A stretch of 64,000 nt of DNA from Comamonas antarctica (lineage in GTDB: Bacteria; Pseudomonadota; Gammaproteobacteria; Burkholderiales; Burkholderiaceae_C), in assembly GCF_013363755.1 (NCBI RefSeq), contig NZ_CP054840.1, positions 3,155,501-3,219,500 of the forward strand. Reading direction: 5' to 3'. Shown here piece by piece: positions 27,425 to 36,423 of the stretch. Both the position numbers and the translations under genes were made by a program. Under the pieces are notes generated by a model. The model was not told the DNA's origin and did no database searches. It saw only the letters and a list, made by a program, of their open reading frames with translations. How positions within the stretch are numbered: the first letter of the stretch is position 1; each line of letters starts with the position of its first letter.

Positions 27425-30400
27425 ATGAAACGGATGCTTATCAATGCCACGCAGGCCGAAGAACGCCGTCTTGCCATCGTCGACGGCCAGAAGCTGCTTG
27501 ACTACGAAATCGAGATCGAAGGCCGCGAGCAGCGCAAGGGCAACATCTACAAGGCGGTCGTCACCCGCGTCGAACCCTCCCTCGAAGCCTGCTTCGTCGA
27601 TTACGGCGAAGACCGCCACGGCTTCCTGCCCTTCAAGGAAATCTCGCGCCAGTACTTTGCCGACGGCGTGCCCCCCAGCCAGGCACGCATCAACGATGTG
27701 ATCCGCGAAGGCCAGGAAATGCTGGTTCAGGTGGAAAAGGAAGAACGCGGCAACAAGGGCGCGGCCCTCACCACCTTCATCTCGCTGGCCGGCCGCTATG
27801 TCGTGCTGATGCCCAACAACCCGCGCGGCGGCGGCGTCTCGCGCCGCATCGAGGGCGAAGACCGGGCCGAGCTCAAGGAAGCGATGGACCAGCTCGAGTA
27901 CCCCAAGGGCATGAGCATCATCGCGCGCACCGCCGGCATCGGCCGCAGCGCCCCCGAACTGCAATGGGACCTGAACTACCTGCTCAAGCTCTGGAGCGCG
28001 ATCGACGGCGCGGCCAAGGGCAAGGGCGCATTCCTGATCTACCAGGAATCGAGCCTGGTGATCCGCGCGATCCGCGACTACTTCAACAACGAGATCGGTG
28101 ACATCCTCATCGATACCGACGACATCTACGAGCAGGCCCAGCAGTTCATGGCGCACGTGATGCCCGAGCATGCGGCCCGGGTCAAGCGCTACCGCGACGA
28201 CGCGCCGCTGTTCAGCCGCTTCCAGATCGAGCACCAGATCGAGTCGGCCTATTCGCGCACCGTGACCCTGCCCTCGGGCGGTGCCGTGGTCATCGACCAC
28301 ACCGAAGCCCTGGTTTCGGTCGACGTGAACTCGGCGCGCGCCATCAAGGGCGGCGACATCGAGGAAACCGCGACCCGCACCAACCTCGAAGCCGCCGACG
28401 AAGTCGCGCGCCAGATGCGCCTGCGCGACCTGGGCGGCCTGATCGTCATCGACTTCATCGACATGGAAGAGTCGAAGAACCGCCGCGAAGTCGAGAACCG
28501 CCTGCGCGACGCGCTGCGCCAGGACCGCGCGCGCGTGCAGTTCGGCAGCATCAGCAAGTTCGGCCTGATGGAAATGAGCCGCCAGCGCCTCAAGCCCGCG
28601 CTGTCCGAAGGCGCGCACATCAACTGCCCGCGCTGCGGCGGTTCGGGCCATATCCGCGACACCGAAAGCTCGGCGCTGCAGATCCTGCGCATCATCCAGG
28701 AAGAGTCGATGAAGGACAACACCGCGGCCGTGCACTGCCAGGTGCCGGTCGAGGTCGCCTCCTTCCTGCTCAACGAGAAGCGCAACGAGATCGCCAAGAT
28801 CGAACTCAAGCAGCGTGTGTCGGTGCTGATGGTGCCCAACAAGACGCTGGAAACCCCGCACTACAAGCTCGAGCGCCTCAAGCACGACGATCCGCGCCTG
28901 GAAAACCTCGACGCGAGCTACAAGCTGGCCGACGAAGTCGAGGCCAACACCGCCGTGACGCGCCGCTCGCAGGAGCCGACCAACAAGCAGACGCCGGTGA
29001 TCAAGGGCGTGCTGCGCGACACCCCGGCGCCCGTGGCCGAACCCGCGCCGCGTACTGCTGCTCCGGCGGCTGCCGCGGCACGCCCGGCACCTGCAGGCCG
29101 CGCTGGCGCTGCCCGCCCGGCCGCGCCGCGGCCCACGGCGCCCGTGCAACGCGAGCAAGGCTTCTTTGCCTGGCTCAAGAACCTGTTTGGCTTCGGACCC
29201 GCTCCCGTGCCCGCCATGCCCGTGGCCACGGCCGCCGAAGCGCCCGCCGCACGTGAAGCACGGCGCGATGGCCGCACGGGTGAAGGCCGCAGCGGCGAAG
29301 GCCGTGGCCGCCGCGGCGAGGGCCGCCCCGGCGAGGGCCGCAACGGTGCGCGCGATGGCGCCGGCGAAGGCCGCGGACGCCGTGGCGAGCGCGCGGAAGG
29401 CCGCCCCGCGGAAGGCCGCAACGGTCCGGGCCGTGATGCCGAGCGCGCCGAAGGCCGCGACCACCGCAACGGCCGCGACAGCGATCGCCACGAAGGCCGC
29501 AATGGCCGCGCCGAAGGCGAACGCGGCGGCGAGGGCCGCCCGGGCGAGGGTCGCCGCAACCGCGGTGAACGTGGCGAACGCAACGAGCGCCGCGAGCAGG
29601 AAGCCCGCCAGCCGCTCGAAGCCGCAGCCCAGCTGGCCCAGGTCGGCGCTGTCGACCAGGATGTCTCGCTCGAGGCCGATGGCCGCGGCGAGCGCGGCCC
29701 GCGCCGTGAACGTGGCGAGCGTGGCGAACGCCCCGAAGGCAGCGCCCGCCGCGAGCGCGGTGAACGCGGCGAGCGCCGCGAGCGCGCGCCCCGTCCCGTC
29801 GAGGCAGGCGAAGCCCAGCCGCTGGACCGCCAGCCGCTGGACCGCCAGTCGCTGGATCGCCAGCCGCTGGACCTCGACACCGCCGTGCCCGAAGCGGCCG
29901 CGGTCGAAGGCGATGGCTTCCAGCCGCCTGCGACGACTGCTGAAGGCGAACCCCGCCAGCGCCGCTCGCGTGACCGCTACGGCCGCGACCGCCGCGAACG
30001 TGGCGAGCGCCCGCCGCGTGACGCAGCAGCGCAGCCCGCGTTTGACGCAGACCAGGACGCCGAAGCCAACGCTCCAGTGGCACTGAACGCGCCATCCGTG
30101 GCCGAGCCAGCCGAAAACGCCCCGGCGGAGCCGGCACGCCGCAGCTACTTCAGCGCGCCGGCGGCCGAACCCGTGGCAGCGCAAGCCCCTGTGGCCGCCG
30201 CACCGGTGGCGCCGCAAGCGCCGGCCGCGGTGCCCGTGGCTGCTGAAGCACCCGTTGCCGAGCAAGCCCCGGTGGTTGTGGCTCCCGCTGCGGCCGAGGC
30301 TCCGGTGGCGCTGGCTCCGGTTGCCGCCCCTGTGGCCGCCGCGCCCGCAGTGGCGCCCGTCGAAGTGGCTGCGGCCGCTGCGCCCCAGGCCGCGCCTGTG

Positions 30401-30673
30401 GCCGCTGCCGGCCTGCCGCGCATCGAGGGCTTCACGCTGCCGATCGAGGCGCTGCAGGGTATCGCGCGCGACTCGGGCCTGGAGTGGGTGAACTCCGACG
30501 CCCAGAAGATCGCCGCCGTGCAGGCCGCCATTGCCGCCGAGCCCAAGCCGGTGCATGTGCCGCGCGAGCGCCCCGCGCCCGTGGTGATCGACGAAGGCCC
30601 GCTGGTGCTGGTCGAGACCCGTCGTGACCTGCGCGAGATGACGCTGCCGTTCGAGCAGTCCAGCAACGCTTGA
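27425..30673 (+). CDS. rne: Ribonuclease E
   Basis: Main endoribonuclease for mRNA decay and rRNA/tRNA processing, and scaffold of the degradosome. The 1082-residue protein has an S1 domain (about 36-120), a 5'-sensor/RNase H region, catalytic Asp300 (VSVDVNSARA) and Asp343 (LIVIDFIDM), and the Zn-link CPRCGGSG (401-408) that joins dimers. Residues about 540-1000 are low complexity: Ala/Pro-rich, then a long Arg/Gly/Glu region with repeated EGR and RGER units, a PLDRQ repeat, and an Ala/Val/Pro-rich stretch. The last 70 residues (GFTLPIEALQGIARDSGLEW) look folded or conserved. The Arg-rich part probably binds RNA and protein partners. A terminator follows. Confidence 0.96.
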   Translation: MKRMLINATQAEERRLAIVDGQKLLDYEIEIEGREQRKGNIYKAVVTRVEPSLEACFVDYGEDRHGFLPFKEISRQYFADGVPPSQARINDVIREGQEMLVQVEKEERGNKGAALTTFISLAGRYVVLMPNNPRGGGVSRRIEGEDRAELKEAMDQLEYPKGMSIIARTAGIGRSAPELQWDLNYLLKLWSAIDGAAKGKGAFLIYQESSLVIRAIRDYFNNEIGDILIDTDDIYEQAQQFMAHVMPEHAARVKRYRDDAPLFSRFQIEHQIESAYSRTVTLPSGGAVVIDHTEALVSVDVNSARAIKGGDIEETATRTNLEAADEVARQMRLRDLGGLIVIDFIDMEESKNRREVENRLRDALRQDRARVQFGSISKFGLMEMSRQRLKPALSEGAHINCPRCGGSGHIRDTESSALQILRIIQEESMKDNTAAVHCQVPVEVASFLLNEKRNEIAKIELKQRVSVLMVPNKTLETPHYKLERLKHDDPRLENLDASYKLADEVEANTAVTRRSQEPTNKQTPVIKGVLRDTPAPVAEPAPRTAAPAAAAARPAPAGRAGAARPAAPRPTAPVQREQGFFAWLKNLFGFGPAPVPAMPVATAAEAPAAREARRDGRTGEGRSGEGRGRRGEGRPGEGRNGARDGAGEGRGRRGERAEGRPAEGRNGPGRDAERAEGRDHRNGRDSDRHEGRNGRAEGERGGEGRPGEGRRNRGERGERNERREQEARQPLEAAAQLAQVGAVDQDVSLEADGRGERGPRRERGERGERPEGSARRERGERGERRERAPRPVEAGEAQPLDRQPLDRQSLDRQPLDLDTAVPEAAAVEGDGFQPPATTAEGEPRQRRSRDRYGRDRRERGERPPRDAAAQPAFDADQDAEANAPVALNAPSVAEPAENAPAEPARRSYFSAPAAEPVAAQAPVAAAPVAPQAPAAVPVAAEAPVAEQAPVVVAPAAAEAPVALAPVAAPVAAAPAVAPVEVAAAAAPQAAPVAAAGLPRIEGFTLPIEALQGIARDSGLEWVNSDAQKIAAVQAAIAAEPKPVHVPRERPAPVVIDEGPLVLVETRRDLREMTLPFEQSSNA
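29819..29878 (+). repeat. 15-bp tandem repeat inside rne
   Basis: Four units close to CCGCTGGACCGCCAG lie head to tail, the last diverging at its end. They encode repeated PLDRQ/SLDRQ pentapeptides in the disordered C-terminal half of RNase E. Unit length is a multiple of three, so copy changes would keep the frame. Confidence 0.85.
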
Positions 30674-30682
30674 AAGCGCTGA

Positions 30683-30714
30683 AACCAGGGGCCTTTCGGG
30701 GCCCCTGGTTGTTT
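30683..30714 (+). terminator. Rho-independent terminator after rne
   Basis: A perfect 11-bp stem AACCAGGGGCC/GGCCCCTGGTT (30683-30693 and 30700-30710) with a 6-base loop is followed by GTTTCT. It lies 10 bases past the rne stop. Confidence 0.8.
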
Positions 30715-30751
30715 CTGGGCTTGTTGTTTCAAAGATTGACGCCTTCTATCC

Positions 30752-31528
30752 ATGCTGCTGCTGCTGTCCCCTGCCAAATCCCTTGACTACGAAACGCCAC
30801 TGCCCGCGGGTCTGAAGCACACCCTGCCGCCGTTCATCGACCAGTCGAACGAGCTGATCGAGCTGCTGCGCCAGCAGACGCCGCAATCGCTGGCCACGCT
30901 GATGGGCCTGAGCGACAAGCTGGCCGCGCTGAACGTCGCGCGCTACGCGGCCTGGAGCCCGGAATTCACGGCGGGCAACGCGCGCCAGGCGCTGTTTGCG
31001 TTCAATGGCGATGTCTATGAAGGCCTCGACGCCGCCACGCTGTCGAAGGCGGACATTGCCTGGGCCCAGGAGCATCTGGCCATGCTCAGCGGCCTGTATG
31101 GCGTGCTGCGCCCGCTGGACTGGATGCAGCCCTATCGCCTGGAGATGGGCACGCGGCTCGAGAACGCCGCGGGCAGCAACCTGTATGCGTTCTGGGGCGC
31201 GCGGATCGCCGAGCACCTCAACCAGCGCCAGGAGCAGGAGAAGAACCCGGTCGTGGTCAACCTGGCCTCGCAGGAATATTTCAAGTCGGTGGACCGCAAG
31301 CTGCTGCGCGCCCGCGTGGTCGAGTGCGTGTTCGAGGACTTCAAGGCCGGCAAGTACAAGATCATCAGCTTCCACGCCAAGCGCGCGCGCGGGCTGATGG
31401 CGCGCCATGCCGTCCAGCAGCGCCTCACACGACCCACCCAGTTGCAGGGATTTGATGCCGAGGGCTATGCTTTTGCGGATGCGGCCTCGACACCCGAACG
31501 CCTGGTGTTCCGCCGCAAGGCCGACTGA
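30752..31528 (+). CDS. yaaA: Peroxide stress protein YaaA
   Basis: YaaA (DUF328/UPF0246) limits free iron during hydrogen peroxide stress in E. coli and binds DNA. The 258-residue protein starts [17 protein letters not shown] and contains [33 protein letters not shown] and NLASQEYF, all family signatures, and the late [13 protein letters not shown]. It lies in a region with other oxidative-metabolism genes but no operon partner is clear; the next gene starts 43 bases later on the same strand. Confidence 0.94.
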   Translation: MLLLLSPAKSLDYETPLPAGLKHTLPPFIDQSNELIELLRQQTPQSLATLMGLSDKLAALNVARYAAWSPEFTAGNARQALFAFNGDVYEGLDAATLSKADIAWAQEHLAMLSGLYGVLRPLDWMQPYRLEMGTRLENAAGSNLYAFWGARIAEHLNQRQEQEKNPVVVNLASQEYFKSVDRKLLRARVVECVFEDFKAGKYKIISFHAKRARGLMARHAVQQRLTRPTQLQGFDAEGYAFADAASTPERLVFRRKAD

Positions 31529-31571
31529 GCGCGGCCTCTCCCGCTGTTTCATCCAGGAGCCGACCCGCCGC

Positions 31572-32426
31572 ATGTCCCGATCCACGTCTTCCCCATCGAC
31601 CACGCAAAACCCCGCTGGCGCCACGCCGGAGCTGCACCAATGGATCGACCAGCAACGGTCGCTGGGCGTGCAGGACGGCGCGCTGTTCACGTCCATGGTG
31701 GCCGCGGGCTGGGACGAAGGCGTGGCATGCCAGGCGCTGGACCCGGCGCCTGCGGCCAGCACGCCCACCGCGGCGCTGCCCGAACCCGATCTGGGCGGCG
31801 AGCCCGGATCCATCGATGTCGGCGACCGCGCGGTGCGCGTGCTGATGAGCATGAATGCGCCGCGCGTGGTGCTGTTTGGCGAGATCCTGTCTGCCGATGA
31901 GTGCGAAGCGCTGATCGAGGCCGCCAAGCCGCGGCTGGCGCGTTCGCTCACGGTTGAAACCGCGTCGGGCGGCGAGGAGATCAACGCCGACCGCACCAGC
32001 GACGGCATGTTCTTCCAGCGCGGCGAACTGCCGCTGGTGCAGCAGCTCGAGGAGCGCATCGCGCGCCTGCTGAACTGGCCGGTCGAAAATGGCGAAGGCC
32101 TGCAGGTGCTGCGCTACGGCCCGGGCGCGGAATACAAGCCGCACCACGATTATTTCGATCCCCACGAGCCCGGCACGGCCAGCATCGTGCGCCGCGGCGG
32201 GCAGCGCGTGGGCACGCTGATCATCTATCTCAACGAACCCGCCCAGGGCGGCGCCACGACCTTTCCCGAAGCCGGGCTGCAGGTCGTGCCCCAGCGCGGC
32301 CACGCCGTGTTCTTCAGCTACGCACAGCCCGATCCGGCCACGCGCACGCTGCATGGCGGCGCACCCGTGATCCGCGGCCAGAAGTGGATCGCCACCAAAT
32401 GGCTGCGCCAGGGACGGTTTGACTAA
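31572..32426 (+). CDS. Prolyl 4-hydroxylase-like 2OG-Fe(II) oxygenase
   Basis: 2-oxoglutarate and iron-dependent hydroxylase of the P4H family. The 284-residue protein has an N-terminal Ser/Thr/Pro and Ala-rich part of about 80 residues before the double-stranded beta helix. Iron ligands are the His-x-Asp of KPHHDYFDP and the distal His in RTLHGGAPV, and WIATKWLRQ carries the 2OG-binding Lys. The start at ATG 31572 has AGGAG 13 bases upstream, which is a long spacing. The target is unknown; bacterial P4Hs can modify proline or peptides such as EF-Tu. Confidence 0.88.
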   Translation: MSRSTSSPSTTQNPAGATPELHQWIDQQRSLGVQDGALFTSMVAAGWDEGVACQALDPAPAASTPTAALPEPDLGGEPGSIDVGDRAVRVLMSMNAPRVVLFGEILSADECEALIEAAKPRLARSLTVETASGGEEINADRTSDGMFFQRGELPLVQQLEERIARLLNWPVENGEGLQVLRYGPGAEYKPHHDYFDPHEPGTASIVRRGGQRVGTLIIYLNEPAQGGATTFPEAGLQVVPQRGHAVFFSYAQPDPATRTLHGGAPVIRGQKWIATKWLRQGRFD

Positions 32427-32427
32427 C

Positions 32428-32464
32428 CTGGCCGCCCCGGCCAGGGTTGGCCGCCCCGGCCAGG
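32428..32464 (+). repeat. Direct repeat with hairpin between the oxygenase gene and queF
   Basis: The 16-base unit GGCCGCCCCGGCCAGG occurs twice, three bases apart. Together with flanking bases each can fold as CCTGGCC/GGCCAGG with a GCCCC loop. No T-run follows, so a rho-independent terminator is unlikely; it may slow the polymerase or be a slippage product. Confidence 0.5.
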
Positions 32465-32514
32465 CTTGTTATTTTCCGCGCGGCCGCATGCCGCGCCCTC
32501 TTACGGATTTCCGC

Positions 32515-33360
32515 ATGAACACCCCTGAACATTCGCAGCTGGGCAAGACCTCTGCCTATATCGACCAATACCACGCCGGCTTGCTGTTTCCGCTGCCGCG
32601 CGCCACCAAGCGCGCCGAGATCGGCCTCTCGGGCCAGACACCGTTCTTCGGCGCCGATCTCTGGACTGCCTTCGAGCTGTCCTGGCTGAACCTGCGCGGC
32701 AAGCCCCAGGTGGCGCTGGCGCATGTGACCATTCCCTGCGAAACGCCGAACATCATCGAGAGCAAGTCGTTCAAGCTCTATCTCAACAGTTTCAACAACA
32801 CCCGCCTGGCAGATGCCGGCGAGGTGCTGGCGCGGCTGCGCGCCGACCTGGCCGAGGCCGCCTGGCGCGGCAGCGAGCAGCGCGGCAGCGTCGGCGTGCA
32901 ACTGCTGCTGCCCGAGATGTTCGACCGCCAGCAGGTGCAGGAATTCGACGGCCTCAACCTCGACCGGCTGGACGTGGAATGCACGCATTACCAGCCCGCG
33001 CCCGAGCTGCTGCGCGCCAACCACGACGAAGCGCCCGTAACCGAAACCCTGACCAGCAACCTGCTCAAGAGCAACTGCCTGGTCACGGGCCAGCCCGACT
33101 GGGGCAGCGTGCAGATCCGCTACAGCGGCGCAAAGATCGACGAGGAGCGCCTGCTCCAGTATCTGGTGAGCTTTCGCAACCACAACGAATTCCACGAACA
33201 ATGCGTCGAGCGCATTTTCATGGACATCTGGCGCCGCTGCGCACCGCTCAAGCTCTCGGTCTACGCACGCTACACGCGCCGCGGCGGCCTGGACATCAAC
33301 CCGCTGCGCACCAGCCACCCGCAGGCACTGCCGGGCAATATCCGCAACGCAAGGCAATAA
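32515..33360 (+). CDS. queF: NADPH-dependent preQ0 reductase QueF
   Basis: Reduces 7-cyano-7-deazaguanine to preQ1 in queuosine biosynthesis. The 281-residue long-form (YqfD-type, two-domain) enzyme has the substrate motif [12 protein letters not shown] (about 82-93), the nucleophilic Cys188 in [14 protein letters not shown] and Asp195. ATG 32515 is chosen over an upstream in-frame start that overlaps the oxygenase gene. No preQ1 riboswitch was recognised upstream. Confidence 0.95.
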   Translation: MNTPEHSQLGKTSAYIDQYHAGLLFPLPRATKRAEIGLSGQTPFFGADLWTAFELSWLNLRGKPQVALAHVTIPCETPNIIESKSFKLYLNSFNNTRLADAGEVLARLRADLAEAAWRGSEQRGSVGVQLLLPEMFDRQQVQEFDGLNLDRLDVECTHYQPAPELLRANHDEAPVTETLTSNLLKSNCLVTGQPDWGSVQIRYSGAKIDEERLLQYLVSFRNHNEFHEQCVERIFMDIWRRCAPLKLSVYARYTRRGGLDINPLRTSHPQALPGNIRNARQ

Positions 33361-33426
33361 CGGGCGCTGCCAACGATAACGGCCCCTTCACCGGCCCGCC
33401 AAGACAGGGCCCTGTGCCAAGGCGCG

Positions 33427-33470
33427 GTGAAAACCCCGTTCGTGCTGAGCCTGTCGAAGCCCGTTTTCAC
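33427..33470. repeat. REP-like element, copy 2, flanked by 8-bp inverted arms
   Basis: The core CGTTCGTGCTGAGCCTGTC (33437-33455) matches the right arm of the copy at 23868-23942. Outer arms GTGAAAAC (33427-33434) and GTTTTCAC (33463-33470) pair perfectly. It lies between convergent queF and the chemoreceptor gene and abuts the latter's stop codon, so it may end both transcripts. Confidence 0.7.
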
Positions 33471-35039
33471 TCAATCCAGCTTGAACACATCCACCGAGCG
33501 CCGCAGCATCTGCGCACGGCCGCCCAGCGACGCCGCCGCTGCCGCCGACTGCTCGGCCATGGCCGCGTTCTGCTGCGTGGCCGCGTCCAGCTGAACCACG
33601 GCGACGTTGACCTGGGCAATGCCCTGCGACTGCTCGCGCGTGGCGATGCTGATCTCCTGCACCAGCCCGCCGACGCGGTCCACGGCCGCGACCATGCCGG
33701 CAATCGTGTCGCCAGCCTGCGACATGCGCGCGTTGCCGTCGTTGATGCCATCGACGGTACTGTTGATCAGCGTGCCGATCTCCTTGGCCGAGGCCGCGCT
33801 GCGCTGCGCCAGCGCGCGCACCTCGCCGGCCACGACCGCAAAGCCCCGGCCCTGCTCGCCCGCGCGCGCGGCTTCGACGGCGGCATTGAGCGCCAGCAGA
33901 TTGGTCTGGAAGGCAATGCTTTCAATCACGCCGATGATCTCCCGCATGCGCGTGGACGAGGCGCGGATGCGCTCCATGGCCGCGCCGACTTCCTGGATGG
34001 CCGCGCCGCTGCGGCTGGCCACCTCGGTGCTCTGCTCGCTCGCGCCGGCCATGTGCTGGGCGGTTGTGGCGGTCTGGTTCACGGTGCCCGTCAGCTGCTC
34101 CAGCGTGGCCGCGGTCTGCTGCAGATGGCCCGCCTGGGATTCGGTGCGCGTGGCCAGGTTGGCGCTGCCCTGGGCCATCTCCTGCGCGGTCTGCACGAAG
34201 CCGCGCGCATCGTGCAGCAGGTCGCCCAGCACGGCGCGCAGATTGATCTGAACCTGCTGCATGCGCCGCAGCAGCGTGCCCGTGGCGCCGGTCTCCTGCG
34301 CATGGCGCAGGTCAGGCTGGGTCATGAGATTGCAGCCGGCGAGATCGGCGGCGAATTGCTGCGCGGCTTCGAGCCCGGCGGCGCAGCGCGAATGGAAGCG
34401 CCACAGCACCCAGGCCGCGCCCAGCGCCAGCACCAGCAGCCGCGTACCCCAGGCTGGCGCCCCGGTCCAGCCGAGCAGATCGGGCAGCAGCACCAGCAGC
34501 GACACCACCAGCAGCATCAGCGCCATGCGCGCCGTGAGTCCCACGTCATGCCACCGGTTCGGCAGGCCGCGCCAGCCCAGCGCCCGCACCTCGCCGCCGC
34601 GCAGGCGCAGTGTCGCCTGGCCCGCGGCCTCTTCGGTGCGCATGCGCGCATACAGGGCTTCGGCTTCACGCACCGCGGCCGCGTCAGGCTTGCGGCGCAC
34701 CGACATGTAGCCGCGCGGCTTGCCGTTCTCCATGATCGGCGTGACGTTGGCGTGCACCCAGTAATGGTCGCCGTTCTTGCGCCGGTTCTTCACCAGGCCG
34801 GTCCACGGGTAGCCATGTGCAATCGTGCGCCACATGTCCTTGAACGCGGCTTCGGGCATGTCGGGGTGGCGCACCAGGTTGTGCGGCTGGCCCATCAGTT
34901 CGTCGTAGGAATAGCCGCTGACGCGCGCGAACGCCGCGTTGCAGTGCGTGATCTCGCCCTTGGTGTTGGTGGTCGAGACCAGCAACTCCCCCGCCGAAAA
35001 GTCATGGTTGTTGTGGGTGACGGGTAGATTGACACGCAT
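33471..35039 (-). CDS. PAS-domain methyl-accepting chemotaxis protein (Aer-like)
   Basis: Chemoreceptor likely for redox or oxygen taxis. The 522 residues have an N-terminal PAS domain (about 10-115; NAAFARVSGYSYDELMGQPH and GDHYWVHANVTPIMENGKP), as in Aer, which binds FAD. Then come two close membrane segments (about 168-188 and 196-214), a short HAMP-like linker and an MCP signalling domain with the conserved tip FQTNLLALNAAVEAARAGEQ. The protein ends at VDVFKLD with no CheR-binding pentapeptide. No che genes are in the window. Whether the PAS domain binds FAD or heme is not evident. Confidence 0.92.
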   Translation of the reverse strand: MRVNLPVTHNNHDFSAGELLVSTTNTKGEITHCNAAFARVSGYSYDELMGQPHNLVRHPDMPEAAFKDMWRTIAHGYPWTGLVKNRRKNGDHYWVHANVTPIMENGKPRGYMSVRRKPDAAAVREAEALYARMRTEEAAGQATLRLRGGEVRALGWRGLPNRWHDVGLTARMALMLLVVSLLVLLPDLLGWTGAPAWGTRLLVLALGAAWVLWRFHSRCAAGLEAAQQFAADLAGCNLMTQPDLRHAQETGATGTLLRRMQQVQINLRAVLGDLLHDARGFVQTAQEMAQGSANLATRTESQAGHLQQTAATLEQLTGTVNQTATTAQHMAGASEQSTEVASRSGAAIQEVGAAMERIRASSTRMREIIGVIESIAFQTNLLALNAAVEAARAGEQGRGFAVVAGEVRALAQRSAASAKEIGTLINSTVDGINDGNARMSQAGDTIAGMVAAVDRVGGLVQEISIATREQSQGIAQVNVAVVQLDAATQQNAAMAEQSAAAAASLGGRAQMLRRSVDVFKLD

Positions 35040-35135
35040 GCGGTACTCCTGGTTTCTAGTTATTGCGGTACGGCCGGGCCCTGGCGGCCAAGCTGCGCAG
35101 GCCCATCGAAGGGCCTGTGGTCGATCATCGCATAG

Positions 35136-36380
35136 CTAGAACAGCGGCGCGGTGAACGGATCGGAGTCGGCGCGCGTGCGCCGAGCGGGCGTGCGCCGAG
35201 CGGGAGGTGGCGGCTCCTCGCCGGCCTTGACCAGCGCGCCGACGCGTACGCCCAGCAGGCGCAGCCGCTGCGTCAGCGGCACGCGCTTGAGGCATTGGCC
35301 CGCCGCGCGCCGGATGGCCGCGGCATCGGCAATCGGCAAATCCAGCGTCATGTCGCGCGTGGCGGTCTTGAAGTCGGCGTAGCGCAGCTTGATGCCTATC
35401 GTGCGGCCCGAGTAGCCCTTGCGCTGCAGGTCGGCCGCCACCTGCTCGCACAGCCGCGTGAACACCGCGCCCAGTTCCTGGCGGTCGTCACGCGCATGCA
35501 GGTCGCGCTCGAAAGTGGTCTCGCGGCTCATGCTCACCGGCTCGCTCTCGGTGACCACGGGACGATCGTCGCGGCCCCAGGCGGCATCGTGCAGCCAGGC
35601 GCCATAAGCCTTGCCGAACTGCTGCACCAGCCAGGGGCGGGGGCGCGCCGCGAGATCGCCGATGGTGGTGATGCCCAATGCCTGCAGCCGCGCATCGGAC
35701 TTCGGGCCGATGCCATTGATCTTGCGGCAGGCCAGCGGCCAGATCAGCCGCTGCAGATCATCGGGCTGCACGATAGAGATGCCGTGCGGCTTGTTGAATT
35801 CGCTGGCCATCTTGGCGAGCAGCTTGTTGGGCGCGACGCCGATCGAGCAGGTCAGTCCCGTGGCATCGGCGATCGCGCGCTGCATCAGCTGCGCCAGCGA
35901 GCGCCCGCCCTGGCGCTGGCCGCCGGGGATGTCGGTGAAGTCGATGTACACCTCGTCGACGCCGCGGTCCTCCATCAGCGGCGCCATGGACAGCACGATG
36001 TCCTTGAACTGGCGCGAAAAGCGCCGGTACTCGGCGAAGTCGACGGGCAGCAGGATCGCCTGTGGACACAGCCGCGCAGCCTTCATCAACCCCATCGCCG
36101 AGCCGATGCCAAACGGCCGCGCCTGGTAGGTGGCAGTGGTGATCACGCCGCGGCCGGTGTAGTCCTTGAGCAGCGGGAACTCCTCCACCGGAATGGCCGA
36201 CAGCGGCTGGCCCGCGTAGCGCTGCAGCAGCGCATTGTCGGGCCCGCGCCGGCCGCCACCGATCACCAGCGGCAGGCCCTTGAGCTGGGGATAGCGCAGC
36301 AGTTCGACCGACGCAAAGAACGCGTCCATGTCGAGGTGGGCAATGCGGCGCGGCAGCGGCAGTTCGGCGGAGGCAGTCAC
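35136..36380 (-). CDS. dinB: DNA polymerase IV (DinB)
   Basis: Y-family translesion polymerase. The 414-residue protein starts with PRRIAHLDMDAFFASVELL (motif I Asp), has EDRGVDEVYIDFTDI around the second acidic pair (most homologues have SIDE; Gly-Val precedes the DE here), a helix-hairpin-helix region (CRKINGIGPKSDARLQALGI) and a little-finger domain. The tail ends DPFTAPLF, a plausible sliding-clamp binding motif. The start is GTG 36380 with a weak ribosome-binding site. SOS control is common for dinB, but no LexA box was found by eye. Confidence 0.93.
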   Translation of the reverse strand: MTASAELPLPRRIAHLDMDAFFASVELLRYPQLKGLPLVIGGGRRGPDNALLQRYAGQPLSAIPVEEFPLLKDYTGRGVITTATYQARPFGIGSAMGLMKAARLCPQAILLPVDFAEYRRFSRQFKDIVLSMAPLMEDRGVDEVYIDFTDIPGGQRQGGRSLAQLMQRAIADATGLTCSIGVAPNKLLAKMASEFNKPHGISIVQPDDLQRLIWPLACRKINGIGPKSDARLQALGITTIGDLAARPRPWLVQQFGKAYGAWLHDAAWGRDDRPVVTESEPVSMSRETTFERDLHARDDRQELGAVFTRLCEQVAADLQRKGYSGRTIGIKLRYADFKTATRDMTLDLPIADAAAIRRAAGQCLKRVPLTQRLRLLGVRVGALVKAGEEPPPPARRTPARRTRADSDPFTAPLF

Positions 36381-36423
36381 CCGTGAATTGTGCTTGCAGC
36401 CCGGCGCCCCTGCCGGCGCGCGC

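Noticed and set aside
27350..30556. 1068-codon open frame antisense to rne
   Set aside because: It mirrors the codon phase of rne in high-GC, Arg/Ala-rich DNA, has no homology by eye and no ribosome-binding site; it is a shadow of the true gene.
32427..32514. preQ1 riboswitch upstream of queF
   Set aside because: The gap holds GC-rich direct repeats but no preQ1 aptamer-like sequence could be recognised.
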